Shown: one piece after another, positions 33,530-41,334 of the stretch
Position numbering within the stretch: the stretch's first letter is position 1
How the letters are laid out: every line of letters begins with the position of its first letter
Program-made: the position numbers and the translations under genes
The notes under the pieces: model-generated
Database searches by the model: none
What the model was told of the DNA's origin: nothing
What the model saw: the letters and a program-made list of their open reading frames with translations, nothing else
NCBI RefSeq assembly: GCF_014145675.1
Contig: NZ_JACGZW010000015.1
Location: forward strand, 124,001-188,000
Length of the DNA stretch: 64,000 nucleotides
From: Amycolatopsis dendrobii
GTDB lineage: Bacteria; Actinomycetota; Actinomycetes; Mycobacteriales; Pseudonocardiaceae
Reading direction: 5' to 3'

Positions 33530-34468
33530 TCACGAACCCCAGCCGATGCCGAAGATCCCCGGCCCGAAGTCCAGCGCGATCGCGTGCACGCCATTGCCGC
33601 TGTCGAGCCGCAGCCGGCGCCGGGCGGGGGCTTCGTCGGTGGCGTTCGCGTACTGCCAGCACCGGGCGGGCACCGCGGTCGGGTCGAAGCGGATCTCCAG
33701 CAGGTACTCGCGGACCGGGCGGCGGAATTCCCGGTAGTGCGTGGCCCGGCATTGCGGATACGGCGGCCCGGAGTTGCGCAGGGTGTACTCGATGAGGTGC
33801 GTTTCGCCGCGTTCCAGCGCGCGGTCGAAGAGCAGTTCGGCTACCAGGATGCCGTGGTCGTCGTCCACTTCGGCGCGTCCGACGCGGCAGTTGCGCACCG
33901 GCTGCAAGTCGGGCACCGCCGTCGCGTCGCCCTGTGCGTACACCAGCAGCCAGCGGTCCTGACCGTCCGCACCGGACTGGAAGACCGCGCGCGAGGTGAC
34001 CGAGAGCTGCCCGCCGTCGGCCGCGATGTCGCAGCGGTCGTGCAGGCCGATCAGCTTCAGCTGGTGCTGCTGGTCCAGCGCGTCGGGCGCGCCGACGCGT
34101 TCCAGCAGCGGCTGCAGGATCTCGCGGGTGAAGGTGACCGGTTCCTCGCCCGCCCGGTCCCGCTTGCTCGCGCCGCGCGGACGGGGCGGCGGCAGCAAGC
34201 CGAGCAGCGCGCCGTCGGGGACGTCGAGGATTTCCTCCAGCACCCGCACCGCGGAGAGCGACCCGGCTCGTTCCGGCTGGCGTTTGCCCGACTGCCAGTA
34301 GCTGAGCGCGGTGACGCTGACCGTCGCGCCTCGCGCGCGCAGCCTTGCCTGGATCCGGTCCAGAGAAAGCCCGCTCGCTCCGATCGCGGCGCGCAGCGCG
34401 CTCGCGAACGCGGTCCGGGCACCTCCGTCGGTGTCCGGACCGGCGTGGTCCGCATGCCGCTGCGTCAT
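33530..34468 (-). CDS. XRE family transcriptional regulator of actinomycete type
   Basis: 312 residues if started at ATG 34468; an upstream start is also possible. The helix-turn-helix lies in FASALRAAIGASGLSLDRIQARLRARGATVSVTALSYWQSGKRQPERAGS, about residues 20-75. The rest is a conserved beta-rich domain with no known catalytic motif (FDRALERGETHLIEYTLRNSGPPYP and GVHAIALDFGPGIFGIGW). Such proteins are common in streptomycetes and relatives, without a defined role. The long upstream gap holds GGCAA/TTGCC repeats that may be its own operator. Confidence 0.8.
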   Translation of the reverse strand: MTQRHADHAGPDTDGGARTAFASALRAAIGASGLSLDRIQARLRARGATVSVTALSYWQSGKRQPERAGSLSAVRVLEEILDVPDGALLGLLPPPRPRGASKRDRAGEEPVTFTREILQPLLERVGAPDALDQQHQLKLIGLHDRCDIAADGGQLSVTSRAVFQSGADGQDRWLLVYAQGDATAVPDLQPVRNCRVGRAEVDDDHGILVAELLFDRALERGETHLIEYTLRNSGPPYPQCRATHYREFRRPVREYLLEIRFDPTAVPARCWQYANATDEAPARRRLRLDSGNGVHAIALDFGPGIFGIGWGS

Positions 34469-34915
34469 GTCCCGCCGCCCGCCCCCGCTGGTAACCGACC
34501 GTGCCGAGCCCGACACAGGCACGGTAGCAGCCGCCCCACCAGGTTGTACCGCCGTGCCATTCGGACGAACGGGCTAGTACTGGCAACTGGCAACCATTGC
34601 CGTGACCTGCGCGGTCGCGCTTCCATGGCCAGGACGGAACGCGCCGCCCCCGGCGCGTCCGGAGCCTCGGCCCCGGCAGCGCGGACCGCGCCCCGCGCCC
34701 GGCCGGCGGCCGCGCCCGGAACCGGTGGCCCGGCATGCCCCCAGAGGCCGGGCCACCGGTCATCCGCGCCGGATCCGCATACCTCCAGCCGCGGGAATGG
34801 CGAAATTCCTTCGGCTTCCGCTGTGCCGACTGGACAGTCCCGGCCGCCGGGAACCGCGCCGGCGACGCTGTCACACCGGACCGCCCGAATGGTTACCAGC
34901 GGGTAGGCTCCGGGC
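34469..34915. promoter_or_regulatory. Divergent gap with GGCAA repeats and a 14-bp hairpin
   Basis: No gene is seen in these 447 bases. GGCAA occurs at 34582-34586 and 34589-34593, the second forming GGCAAccaTTGCC with 34597-34601, a possible operator for the XRE regulator. Arms 34721-34734 and 34747-34760 (starting ACCGGTGGCCCGGC) form a perfect 14-bp inverted repeat with a 12-base loop. TAGGCT at 34904-34909 lies seven bases before the SDR start at 34916, which has no ribosome binding site, indicating a leaderless transcript. Confidence 0.5.
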
Positions 34916-35671
34916 ATGGTCTTGCGGCAGAACATCCTGATCACCGGAGCCAGCTCCGGTCTCGGCGAGGGAATGGCCCGGCAGTTCGCCGCTCGCGGCC
35001 GCAATCTCGCGCTCTGCGCCCGGCGCACCGAACGGCTCGACGATCTGGCGGCGGAGCTGCGTGCCGCGTACCCGGGGATCACTGTCGTCACGCGCGCGCT
35101 CGACGTCACCGAGCACGACCGCGTCTTCCAGGTGTTCGAGGAATTCCGGGCGGAACTCGGCAGGCTCGACCGCGTCGTCGTCAACGCCGGGCTGGGCAAG
35201 GGACAGCCGGTCGGCGCGGGACGGTTCGACGCCAACCGGCAGACCCTCGAGACCAACCTTGTCGGCGCGGTGGCCCAGATCGAGGCGGCGGCGGGCATCT
35301 TCCGCGAGCAGCGCGACGGGCATCTCGCGGTGATCTCGTCGTTCATGGCGCTGCGCGGTTTTCCCCGGAACCTCACCGCGTACTCCGCGTCGAAGGCCGG
35401 GATCTCCGCGTTCGCCGAGGGGGCGAGGCTGGAGCTGAGCGGCCACGGCATCACGGTCACCGACGTGCGGCCCGGCTACATCAGTTCCGAGATGACCGCC
35501 CGCTCGACCAAACGCAATCCGCTGATGGTGTCGGCCGAAGCCGGAGCGCACGCGCTGGTCAAGGCGATCGAAGCGGAGCCGAAGCGCGCGTACGTGCCTT
35601 CGTGGCCCTGGGTGCCGCTGAGTCTCGCGGTACGCTTGGCTCCTGGCCGGTTGCTACGGATGTTTGCCTGA
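34916..35671 (+). CDS. Short-chain dehydrogenase/reductase
   Basis: 251 residues, ATG 34916, apparently leaderless. The Rossmann motif is ITGASSGLGEGMA near residue 10; NAG occurs in VVNAGLGKG; the catalytic triad is Ser in ISSFMA and Tyr/Lys in YSASKAG. The N-terminal ARRTERLDDLA pattern favours NADP(H). The C-terminus ends in a hydrophobic stretch (WPWVPLSLAVRLAPGRLLRMF) as in membrane-associated classical SDRs acting on lipophilic alcohols or ketones. Followed after 13 bases by a histidine phosphatase gene, so they share a transcript. Confidence 0.92.
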   Translation: MVLRQNILITGASSGLGEGMARQFAARGRNLALCARRTERLDDLAAELRAAYPGITVVTRALDVTEHDRVFQVFEEFRAELGRLDRVVVNAGLGKGQPVGAGRFDANRQTLETNLVGAVAQIEAAAGIFREQRDGHLAVISSFMALRGFPRNLTAYSASKAGISAFAEGARLELSGHGITVTDVRPGYISSEMTARSTKRNPLMVSAEAGAHALVKAIEAEPKRAYVPSWPWVPLSLAVRLAPGRLLRMFA

Positions 35672-35684
35672 CGGGACGGCATAA

Positions 35685-36341
35685 ATGGGTGCGATCTACC
35701 TGATCCGGCACGGCCAGGCGTCGTTCGGCGCGGCGGATTACGACGCGTTGTCGCCGCTGGGTTTCGAACAGTCCACAGTGGTCGGCGCGGAGCTGAAACG
35801 GCGCGGCGTCGAGTTCGCGCAGGTGCGCTCGGGAACGCTGGCCCGCCAGCGGGACACCGCGGCGACGGCGTTGAAGGCCCTCGGCTGCGACGTGCCGGTG
35901 GTCGAGGACGAACGCTGGAACGAATACGACCACGTCGACATCGCGCGGCACCACGCGGGCGGTGCGCCGCAACAGGATTCGCGCGAGTACCAGCGGTTGC
36001 TGGACGCCGCGCTGACCGCGTGGGTCGACTCCGGCGACAGCGGCCCGTGCACGGAAAGCTGGCCGGTTTTCCTCGGCCGCTGCACGGCGGCGCTGGCCGA
36101 GCTCGCCGGCTCGCTCGGCAAGGGCGAGAACGGGCTCGTGTTCACCTCCGGCGGCGTGCTGGGCGCGGTCGCGGGCTCGTTGCTGGGCACGCCAGGACCG
36201 GGGCTGCTGAAGCTGAACCGCGTCACCGTGAACACCGGCATCACGAAGCTGACGTCCGGCCGCGGCGGCGTGAACCTGTTGTCCTTCAACGAGCATCCGC
36301 ATCTCGAAGGCGAGAACGCGCGGCTGCTCAGCTACCGGTAG
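35685..36341 (+). CDS. Histidine phosphatase (phosphoglycerate mutase-like) family protein
   Basis: 218 residues, ATG 35685. The phosphate-accepting motif LIRHGQASFG is near residue 7; the second Arg is in VRSGTLARQRDTA, the acidic residue in ERWNEYDHVD, and the second His of the family would lie in FTSGGVLGAVAG, where the expected His is not evident (SGG instead of SHG). Loss or shift of that residue could weaken catalysis. The family removes phosphate from sugars or small metabolites. It sits between the SDR and SMP-30-like genes on the same strand with gaps of 13 and 9 bases. Confidence 0.88.
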   Translation: MGAIYLIRHGQASFGAADYDALSPLGFEQSTVVGAELKRRGVEFAQVRSGTLARQRDTAATALKALGCDVPVVEDERWNEYDHVDIARHHAGGAPQQDSREYQRLLDAALTAWVDSGDSGPCTESWPVFLGRCTAALAELAGSLGKGENGLVFTSGGVLGAVAGSLLGTPGPGLLKLNRVTVNTGITKLTSGRGGVNLLSFNEHPHLEGENARLLSYR

Positions 36342-36350
36342 GAGGCCGGC

Positions 36351-37271
36351 GTGCAGTTCGGTGAGGTCGCGATCGTGCCGGTGAACGGGCACGGTCCGGA
36401 GGACGTGGTCGTGGACGCCGAGGGCCGGGTCTACACCGGCGTCGACGACGGCCGGATCCTGCGCGTTTCGCCCGACGGACGGCGGATCGACCTGATCGGC
36501 GACACCGGCGGCCGCCCGCTCGGGCTGGAGCTGTACGGCGACGACGAACTGCTGATCTGCGACGCCCGCGCGGGCTTGCTGACCATGCCGCTGGCCGGCG
36601 GCGAGACCACGACCCTCGCGACGTCCGGAGCCGGGCTGGACTTCGTGTTCTGCAACAACGCCGCGGTGGCCGCCGACGGAACGGTCTACTTCACCGATTC
36701 CTCGCGCCGCTTCGGCATCGACAACTGGCGCGACGACCTCATCGAACAGACCGCGGGCGGACGGCTGCTGCGCCGCACGCCGGACGGGCACATCGACCTG
36801 CTCGCCGACGGTCTCCAGTTCGCGAACGGCGTCGCGCTGCCGCCGGACGAGTCCTATGTGGCGGTCGCCGAAACCGGTGCGTGCCGGGTCAGCCGGGTCT
36901 GGCTGACCGGACCGCGCGCGGGCGACCGCGACGTCCTGATCGACGACCTGCCGGGCTTCCCGGACAACATCGCGACCGGTTCGGACGGGCTGATCTGGAT
37001 CACCGAGGCGAGCCCGCGCATCCGTGCCCTCGACGTCGTGCGCCGCCTGCCCGCGCCGGTCCGGACGGCGGTGCGCGCGTTGCCGGATTCCCTGCAGCCC
37101 GCTCCGAAACGCCGGGTGGGCGCGGTCGCGGTCACCCCGGAGGGCGCGGTGGCGCGGGAACTGCGCGGCGAGATCCCGGGATTCCACCTGCTGGTGGGGA
37201 TCCGGGAGTATCACGGGCGGTTGTGGTTCGGCTCGCTGGAGGAGAACGCGATCGCTTACACGGATCTCTGA
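36351..37271 (+). CDS. SMP-30/strictosidine synthase-like beta-propeller protein
   Basis: 306 residues, GTG 36351 with AGGAGG upstream. Repeated propeller strands such as GPEDVVVDAEGRVYTGVDDGRILRVS, VYFTDSSRRFG, LQFANGVALPPDESYVAVAE and FPDNIATGSDGLIWIT are characteristic of the SMP-30/gluconolactonase/strictosidine synthase group. Most members are Ca-dependent lactonases or hydrolases. No signal peptide, so cytoplasmic. Last gene of an SDR-phosphatase-propeller transcript; joint function unknown. Confidence 0.88.
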   Translation: MQFGEVAIVPVNGHGPEDVVVDAEGRVYTGVDDGRILRVSPDGRRIDLIGDTGGRPLGLELYGDDELLICDARAGLLTMPLAGGETTTLATSGAGLDFVFCNNAAVAADGTVYFTDSSRRFGIDNWRDDLIEQTAGGRLLRRTPDGHIDLLADGLQFANGVALPPDESYVAVAETGACRVSRVWLTGPRAGDRDVLIDDLPGFPDNIATGSDGLIWITEASPRIRALDVVRRLPAPVRTAVRALPDSLQPAPKRRVGAVAVTPEGAVARELRGEIPGFHLLVGIREYHGRLWFGSLEENAIAYTDL

Positions 37272-37280
37272 TCAGGGTGC

Positions 37281-37311
37281 TTGACTCTCACACCGTGTCA
37301 GGCGGTCAGCT
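37281..37311 (+). promoter_or_regulatory. Putative MerR-type promoter
   Basis: TTGACT (37281-37286) is followed by a long spacer containing partial dyad symmetry (TGAC at 37282, GGTCA at 37304) before TCAGCT (37306-37311). MerR-family regulators act on promoters with over-long 19-20 bp spacers; here it would be 19. The coding start at 37322 has no ribosome binding site, so the transcript may be nearly leaderless. Autoregulation is inferred. Confidence 0.4.
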
Positions 37312-37321
37312 TTAAGACGTC

Positions 37322-38143
37322 ATGTTCACTATCGGAGACTTCGCCCGGCACGGCCGCGTCTCGGTCCGCATGCTGCGGCACTACGACGCGACCGGACTGC
37401 TGCGCCCCGCCCACGTCGACCCCGCCACCGGCTACCGTTATTACGCCGCCGCCCAGCTGGCGCGCCTCAACCGCGTCATCGCGCTCAAGGATCTCGGCTT
37501 CACCCTCCAGCAGGTCCAGGCGATCCTCGACGAGAAGGTCACCACTGAGCAGCTGGGTGCGATGCTGCGGCTGCGGCGGGCCGATCTGGAGACGGCGATG
37601 GCGGCCGCGGCGGCCCGGCTGGTCCGGGTCGAGGCGAGGCTCCGAGCGATCGAAAGCGAGGGGCACATGCCCGAGAACGACGTCGTCGTCAAGAGCGTCC
37701 CCGCCGTGCGAGTGGCGGAGCTGACCGCGATCGCCGCGAGCTTCGAGCCCGAGGACATCGGTCCCGTCATCGGACCGCTCTACGCCGAGCTTTCCCGGCG
37801 GCTGGAGGCGGCGGGAATCGCGTGCACCGGACCCGGAGTGGCCTATTACGAGGACGTCCCGGAGGGCGACGGCAAGGTCGTCGTCCACGCCGCCGTCGAG
37901 GTTTCCGCACCGCTGCGGGACGGCGACGTCCGGGTCCTCGACCTGCCGCCGCTGGATCAGGCGGCGGCCGTCGTGCACCGCGGTTCCATGGAGACCGTCG
38001 ACCCGGCGGCCCAGGCCTTGGCCCGCTGGATCGACGCCAACGGCTACCGGTCGACCGGCTACCCCCGCGAGGTCAACCTGGAGTGCCCGGAGAACCGCGA
38101 CGACTGGGTGACGGAACTCCAGGTCTCGGTGACCAGGGCCTGA
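37322..38143 (+). CDS. MerR family regulator with GyrI-like effector domain
   Basis: 273 residues, ATG 37322. The N-terminal winged helix FTIGDFARHGRVSVRMLRHYDATGLLRPAHVDPATGYRYY is typical of BmrR/TipA-like MerR proteins, followed by a long coiled-coil helix (about residues 75-115) and a C-terminal GyrI-like effector domain (from VVVKSVPAVRVAELTA to the end). Such proteins bind bulky or cationic ligands and activate efflux or detoxification genes. No obvious target gene follows: its stop codon abuts the stop of the convergent enoyl-CoA hydratase gene (TGATCA at 38141-38146). Confidence 0.92.
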   Translation: MFTIGDFARHGRVSVRMLRHYDATGLLRPAHVDPATGYRYYAAAQLARLNRVIALKDLGFTLQQVQAILDEKVTTEQLGAMLRLRRADLETAMAAAAARLVRVEARLRAIESEGHMPENDVVVKSVPAVRVAELTAIAASFEPEDIGPVIGPLYAELSRRLEAAGIACTGPGVAYYEDVPEGDGKVVVHAAVEVSAPLRDGDVRVLDLPPLDQAAAVVHRGSMETVDPAAQALARWIDANGYRSTGYPREVNLECPENRDDWVTELQVSVTRA

Positions 38144-38971
38144 TCAGCGACCAGTCCACTGCGGACTGCGGCCCGCGGCCCAGGCGGCGTAGAACTCCTT
38201 GTGGTCCTTGGCCGTCATCAGCAGCGCCTGCGTGATGGCTTCCAGTTCGATCGAACTGCCGAGGTCGCTGTCGAGTTCGCGGGTCAGCAGCACCTTCGTG
38301 GTGGAGTACGCCAACGCCGGACCGTCCGCGAGCCGTCGCGCCAGCGCGGCGGCCTCGCCGGCCAGTTCGGCGTCCGGCACCACGCGGTTCGCCAGTCCGA
38401 TGGCTTCGGCGCGCGCGGCGGGGAGTTTGTCGCCCAGCATCAGCAATTCCGTCGCGCGCCCGAGGCCGACCAGGCGCGGCAGCAGGTACGCCGAACCCAT
38501 GTCCGCGCCGGCCAAGCCGACCTTCGTGAACAGGAACGCGAACTTCGCCGATTCGGCCAGCAGCCGGAAATCGCTCGCCAGCGCGAGGACCGAACCGGCG
38601 CCGGCCGCGACGCCGTTGACCGCCGCGATGATCGGGATCGGCGTTTCGCGCATGGCTTTCACCACCGCGCCGGTCATCCGGGTGAATTCGAGCAGTTCCG
38701 CGGTGTCCATTTTCTGGAGTTCGCCGATGATTTCCTCGACGTCGCCGCCCGAGCAGAAACCGCGGCCCTTTCCGGTGAGCACCAGCACCCGCACGTCGCC
38801 CCGGTGCGGCAATTCGGCGACGAGGTCGCGGAGATCGGCGTAGACGTCGAAAGTGAGCGCGTTGAGCTTTTCCGGACGGTCGAAGGTCACCGTCGCGACC
38901 CCGTCGTCCACCGTGAACTCGAAGTGCTCCCACGATTTCGTGAGCGGGACACTGGCGCGGAACGGGCTCAT
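38144..38971 (-). CDS. Enoyl-CoA hydratase/isomerase
   Basis: 275 residues, ATG 38971 overlapping the SDR stop (ATGA). Crotonase-fold motifs: VTFDRPEKLNALTFDVYADL, the oxyanion-hole strand GKGRGFCSGGDVEEI, IPIIAAVNGVAAGAGSVLALASDFRL with the second glycine loop, and the C-terminal helix trimerisation region. The general-acid/base Glu expected in the segment FLFTKVGLAGADMGSAYLLPRLVG is replaced by Ala/Asp-type residues, so it may be an isomerase or thioesterase-like member rather than a classical hydratase. With the SDR it would handle CoA thioesters in fatty or aromatic acid breakdown. Confidence 0.9.
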   Translation of the reverse strand: MSPFRASVPLTKSWEHFEFTVDDGVATVTFDRPEKLNALTFDVYADLRDLVAELPHRGDVRVLVLTGKGRGFCSGGDVEEIIGELQKMDTAELLEFTRMTGAVVKAMRETPIPIIAAVNGVAAGAGSVLALASDFRLLAESAKFAFLFTKVGLAGADMGSAYLLPRLVGLGRATELLMLGDKLPAARAEAIGLANRVVPDAELAGEAAALARRLADGPALAYSTTKVLLTRELDSDLGSSIELEAITQALLMTAKDHKEFYAAWAAGRSPQWTGR

Positions 38972-39672
38972 TTCTGGATTCCTCCACCGTCGAGTACGAG
39001 GGTCTGTCCGTTGATCGCGGCCGCCTCCGGGGCGGCGAAAAACTCCACGGCGTACGCGATTTCGCCGGGTTCGAGCAGCCGTCCGAGCGGGGAGGCAGCG
39101 GCGAGCGCGGCTTCCGCGCCGGCCTCGTCGCGGCCGGTCCGTTCGCGGATCCGGGCGACCGAAGCCGCGGTCATGTCGGTGCGCACGAACGACGGGCACA
39201 CCGCGTTCGACGTGACGCCGGTGCCAGCCACCTCCGCCGCCACCGCGCGCATCAAACCGACCGCCGCGTGCTTCGACGCGGTGTAGCCCGAGGTGTAGCG
39301 CGCGCCGGCCAGGCCCGCGGTCGACGCGACCGTGACGATCCGCCCGAAGTCGCGTTCGCGCATCCCCGCCAGCACCCCCCGCGTGCACAGGAACGCGCCG
39401 GTCGCGTTCACCTCGAACTGGCCGCGCCAGTCGTCGAGGCCCGTCTTCGCCAGCGGCGCGCTCGAGGACACTCCCGCGTTGTTGACCAGCACGTCGACCG
39501 GTCCGAGCTGGGCGAAGTACGCACGGACGGCGGCCTCGTCGGTCACATCGCATTCGGCTCGGCCGGGGGAGTGCACGGTCGCACCCGCACTGCGGAACCG
39601 CTCGGCGACGGCCGCGCCGATGCCGCGAGTGCCGCCGGTGACCACGACGACTCGGTCGGAAAAACTGCTCAC
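38968..39672 (-). CDS. Short-chain dehydrogenase, FabG-like
   Basis: 234 residues, GTG 39672. Motifs: VVTGGTRGIGAAVAERF near the start, DVLVNNAGVSSSAP, catalytic Ser in VTVASTAGLAGA, Tyr/Lys in YTASKHAAVG, and a C-terminal NGQTLVLDGGG typical of FabG and hydroxyacyl-CoA dehydrogenases. Translationally coupled to the enoyl-CoA hydratase. It is divergent from the PaaX-type regulator across 46 bases, so the PaaX protein may regulate this operon as well. Confidence 0.92.
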   Translation of the reverse strand: MSSFSDRVVVVTGGTRGIGAAVAERFRSAGATVHSPGRAECDVTDEAAVRAYFAQLGPVDVLVNNAGVSSSAPLAKTGLDDWRGQFEVNATGAFLCTRGVLAGMRERDFGRIVTVASTAGLAGARYTSGYTASKHAAVGLMRAVAAEVAGTGVTSNAVCPSFVRTDMTAASVARIRERTGRDEAGAEAALAAASPLGRLLEPGEIAYAVEFFAAPEAAAINGQTLVLDGGGIQK

Positions 39673-39682
39673 TCCCGAAAGC

Positions 39683-39710
39683 TACACCGCAGCGGGCTGA
39701 GGTGTATAGA
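39683..39710. promoter_or_regulatory. Inverted repeat and -10 element between SDR and PaaX genes
   Basis: TACACC (39683-39688) and GGTGTA (39701-39706) form a 6-bp inverted repeat with a 12-base spacer in the 46-bp divergent gap. TATAGA (39705-39710) overlaps the right arm and lies eight bases before GTG 39719, consistent with a leaderless transcript blocked when the site is occupied. A PaaX-type operator is a reasonable inference. Confidence 0.45.
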
Positions 39711-39718
39711 GTTGCCTC

Positions 39719-40534
39719 GTGCCCGACACCGAACCCGCCCGCACGCCCCAGGAGCTCGTGATGACGCTGCTGGGGAGCTACGTGCGCCCGCGCGAGAGCA
39801 GGCGTGTGTGGTCCGGCGGGCTCGTCGCGCTGCTGCACGAGCTGGGCTTCTCCGACGGAGCGGCCCGGATCGCGCTGACCCGGCTGGTGCGCCGCGGCCT
39901 GCTGTCCCGGCACCGCGAGGGCAGGCTGGTGCACTATTCGCTGACCGCGCGCACGGTCGCCCTGCTCGACGACGGCGACCGGCGGATCTTCGGCCTCGGC
40001 CGCCGGGACGAACCGGCCGGGACCTGGACCGTGCTGTGGCAGAACATTCCGGAAACCCGGCGCAAGTCCCGCGAACGATTGGTGCGGCGGCTGCGCTTCC
40101 TCGGGTTCGGCCCGGTCCAGGACGGCACCTGGCTCGCCCCGCACGACCGCGAGGCCGAGGTGCTCGCCCTGCTCACCGAACTCGAGGTCGCCGAACACGC
40201 CGGGTTGATGCTCGGCACCCCGTCCGCCGCGCTGGACGTGCGCCGGCTCGCCGGACGGGCCTGGGACCTCGACGGACTGTCCGCCCGGTACGCCGCGTTC
40301 GTGGCCGAATTCGGGGACTGCCCGCGCGACCTCGGCGACGCGCGAGCGTTTGCCGTGCGGACCAGACTGGTGCACACCTACCGGGAATTCCCTTCGCTGG
40401 ACCCGGAGCTACCGTCTGAACTGATCCCCGAGCCCGAGATCCGGGCGGCGGCGGTCGCGTTGTTCCACGACCTGTACTCGGCGCTCGCGCCACCCGCTCA
40501 GCGCCACTTCGACCGAACCCTGTCCACGAGATGA
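39719..40534 (+). CDS. PaaX family transcriptional regulator
   Basis: 271 residues, GTG 39719. The N-terminal winged helix (TPQELVMTLLGSYVRPRESRRVWSGGLVALLHELGFSDGAARIALTRLVRRGLLSRHREGRLVHYSLT), the middle domain (GTWTVLWQNIPETRRKSRERLVRRLRFLGFGPVQDGTWLAP) and the helical PaaX C-terminal domain (VRTRLVHTYREFPSLDPELPSELIP) match PaaX throughout. PaaX represses phenylacetate catabolism by sensing phenylacetyl-CoA. Here it overlaps tryptophan 2,3-dioxygenase instead (ATGA at 40531), pointing to an aromatic amino acid or aryl-CoA signal controlling tryptophan breakdown. Divergent from SDR/enoyl-CoA hydratase. Confidence 0.93.
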   Translation: MPDTEPARTPQELVMTLLGSYVRPRESRRVWSGGLVALLHELGFSDGAARIALTRLVRRGLLSRHREGRLVHYSLTARTVALLDDGDRRIFGLGRRDEPAGTWTVLWQNIPETRRKSRERLVRRLRFLGFGPVQDGTWLAPHDREAEVLALLTELEVAEHAGLMLGTPSAALDVRRLAGRAWDLDGLSARYAAFVAEFGDCPRDLGDARAFAVRTRLVHTYREFPSLDPELPSELIPEPEIRAAAVALFHDLYSALAPPAQRHFDRTLSTR

Positions 40535-40542
40535 GGAACCCG

Positions 40543-41334
40543 ATGACCGGAACCGACGACACGCAAGCCGCGCTCAGCTACACGTCCTATCTGGCGCTCG
40601 ACGAGGTGCTGGCCGCGCAGCGCCCGCGCTCGGACGAACACGACGAACTGCTGTTCATCGTGATCCACCAGGTCTACGAACTGTGGTTCAAGCAGATCCT
40701 GCACGAGGCCGCGTTCCTGCAAGAGAACCTGGAGGCGGGCAACACCGCGCATTCGATCCGCACGCTGCGCCGCATCCTGACCGTGCTGAAGGTGGTGGTC
40801 GCGCAGATCGACGTGCTGGAGACGATGACGCCCAGCCAGTTCACCAGCTTCCGCGCCCGCCTCGACGCTTCGAGCGGCTTCCAGTCCGGCCAGTTCCGCG
40901 AACTGGAGGCGGTGCTCGGCCGCCGCGACGAGCGCGTCTTCGCGCACTACCCGGACGGCGGCGAGCAGCGCACGCGGATCGCCGACGCGATGCGCCGCCC
41001 GTCGGTGTTCGATTCGTTCCTGGCCTATCTGTCCGGAAAGGGCTACCCGGTCGCCACCGACCGCGACGTGAGCCGTCCGCTGGAGCCGTCGCCGGAACTG
41101 CAGGAAGTGCTGCTGAAGGTCTACCACGACGACGGCGGCCCGTCGGTGCTCGCCGAGGCGCTGGTCGACCTCGACGAGGGCCTTCAGGAATGGCGCTACC
41201 GGCACGTGAAGATGGTCGAACGCACGATCGGCGACAAGACCGGCACCGGCGGTTCGTCCGGCGCGACCTACCTGCGCACCACGCTGTTCAACCCGATGTT
41301 CCCGGACCTGTGGGCCGTCCGGAGCCGGCTGTGA
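40543..41334 (+). CDS. kynA: Tryptophan 2,3-dioxygenase
   Basis: 263 residues from ATG 40543 with GAGGA upstream; an alternative ATG at 40531 overlaps the PaaX stop. TDO features: SYTSYLALDEVLAAQ, HDELLFIVIHQVYELWFKQILHE with the distal-pocket His and the substrate-binding region, FRARLDASSGFQSGQFRELEAVLG, the heme-proximal His in EWRYRHVKMVERTIGDKTGTGGSSGATYLR. It opens the indole ring of L-tryptophan with O2 to N-formylkynurenine. The stop overlaps the kynureninase start. No formamidase gene is seen nearby. Confidence 0.96.
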   Translation: MTGTDDTQAALSYTSYLALDEVLAAQRPRSDEHDELLFIVIHQVYELWFKQILHEAAFLQENLEAGNTAHSIRTLRRILTVLKVVVAQIDVLETMTPSQFTSFRARLDASSGFQSGQFRELEAVLGRRDERVFAHYPDGGEQRTRIADAMRRPSVFDSFLAYLSGKGYPVATDRDVSRPLEPSPELQEVLLKVYHDDGGPSVLAEALVDLDEGLQEWRYRHVKMVERTIGDKTGTGGSSGATYLRTTLFNPMFPDLWAVRSRL

